Source: Pseudanabaenaceae cyanobacterium MP8IB2.15
GTDB taxonomy: Bacteria > Cyanobacteriota > Cyanobacteriia > Pseudanabaenales > Pseudanabaenaceae
Length of the DNA: 6,562 nt
Direction: 5' to 3'
Assembly (NCBI GenBank): GCA_030248825.1
Contig: JARCMB010000384.1
Coordinates: forward strand, 1-6,562
The first letter of the stretch is position 1; each line of letters begins with the position of its first letter. This document shows positions 6,471 to 6,562 of the stretch, piece by piece. The translations under genes were made by a program, and so were the position numbers. The notes beneath the pieces were generated by a model, which saw only the letters and a list, made by a program, of their open reading frames with translations, was not told the DNA's origin and made no database searches.

Positions 6471-6562
6471 CTAACCCCGCACTGAAGTGACGGGGCTTTC
6501 GCCAACCGCGCACAACAAGGCAGAATCTTGTAGTAGCCCTGAGATATTCTTATCCAAAGAAC
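6471..6562 (-). CDS. Possible 3' end of a convergent gene, perhaps tnpB-like (start outside window)
   Basis: On the minus strand a frame is open from the window edge for 29 codons and stops at TAG (6473-6471). Its peptide ends LLCAVGESPVTSVRG. It is too short to identify. The reason to suspect an IS200/IS605-type TnpB is the DNA: a GC-rich hairpin of the form AAGCCCCG...CGGGG overlaps the stop codon area, as is common at the 3' ends of such genes, where the guide (omega) RNA is encoded. Against this, no TnpB zinc finger or catalytic motif lies inside the window. It may be chance. Confidence 0.3.
   Translation of the reverse strand, partial: SLDKNISGLLQDSALLCAVGESPVTSVRG
6475..6495. terminator. 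GC-rich hairpin after sdhB, terminator or transposon-end structure
   Basis: CCCCGCAC (6475-6482) pairs with GTGACGGGG (6487-6495), with one bulged A (6490) and a four-base TGAA loop. It lies 16 bases after the sdhB stop. Only three Ts follow on the plus strand (CTTTC), so it is a weak intrinsic terminator. A second small stem, ACAAG/CTTGT (6515-6519 with 6527-6531), follows. Read on the minus strand the pair of stems resembles an omega-RNA-like 3' end. Confidence 0.45.

Noticed and set aside
1..6562. tRNA, rRNA or CRISPR array
   Set aside because: No cloverleaf, rRNA-like sequence or regularly spaced repeats with unique spacers were seen; the recurring CGATCG is a dispersed short palindrome.

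Overview
The window looks like a piece of a cyanobacterial chromosome. I counted about 30 copies of the palindrome CGATCG in 6.56 kb, mostly as TCGATCGA, which resembles the HIP1-type palindromes that saturate many cyanobacterial genomes. The protein styles agree: a multi-PAS histidine kinase with the 'GVAHEVNNPVNFIHGNL' phosphorylation box, and an isolated sdhB with no sdhC/D anchor genes beside it. Genus cannot be fixed from this sequence alone.

Layout from left to right. (1) Bases 2-250, + strand: the 3' end of trpC (indole-3-glycerol-phosphate synthase), cut by the window edge. (2) Bases 301-915, - strand: a small 2-oxoglutarate/Fe(II) oxygenase of unknown substrate, convergent with trpC. 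(3) Bases 1000-3585, - strand: an 861-residue soluble histidine kinase with about four PAS-like domains and no receiver. (4) Bases 3586-3950: a 365-base AT-rich gap with a candidate kinase promoter, short repeated motifs and a hairpin. (5) Bases 3951-5213, - strand: a secreted GHL10-type (DUF187) glycoside-hydrolase-like protein. (6) Bases 5214-5418: a divergent promoter region. (7) Bases 5419-6459, + strand: sdhB, the iron-sulfur subunit of succinate dehydrogenase. (8) Bases 6460-6562: a GC-rich hairpin and an open minus-strand frame running off the window, possibly the end of an IS200/IS605-type tnpB element.

The genes do not form an obvious pathway. The three minus-strand genes point the same way. 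The kinase and oxygenase are 84 bases apart and could be co-transcribed, while the hydrolase gene is separated from the kinase by 365 bases and probably has its own transcript. trpC and sdhB are housekeeping genes of tryptophan synthesis and respiration. I found no convincing new multi-gene system. The observations most worth following are the unusual third-cluster cysteine pattern and missing quinone-site residues in SdhB, the possible transposon end after sdhB, the ATTTAG triplet before the kinase, and the 1 kb stretch lacking CGATCG over the hydrolase gene.
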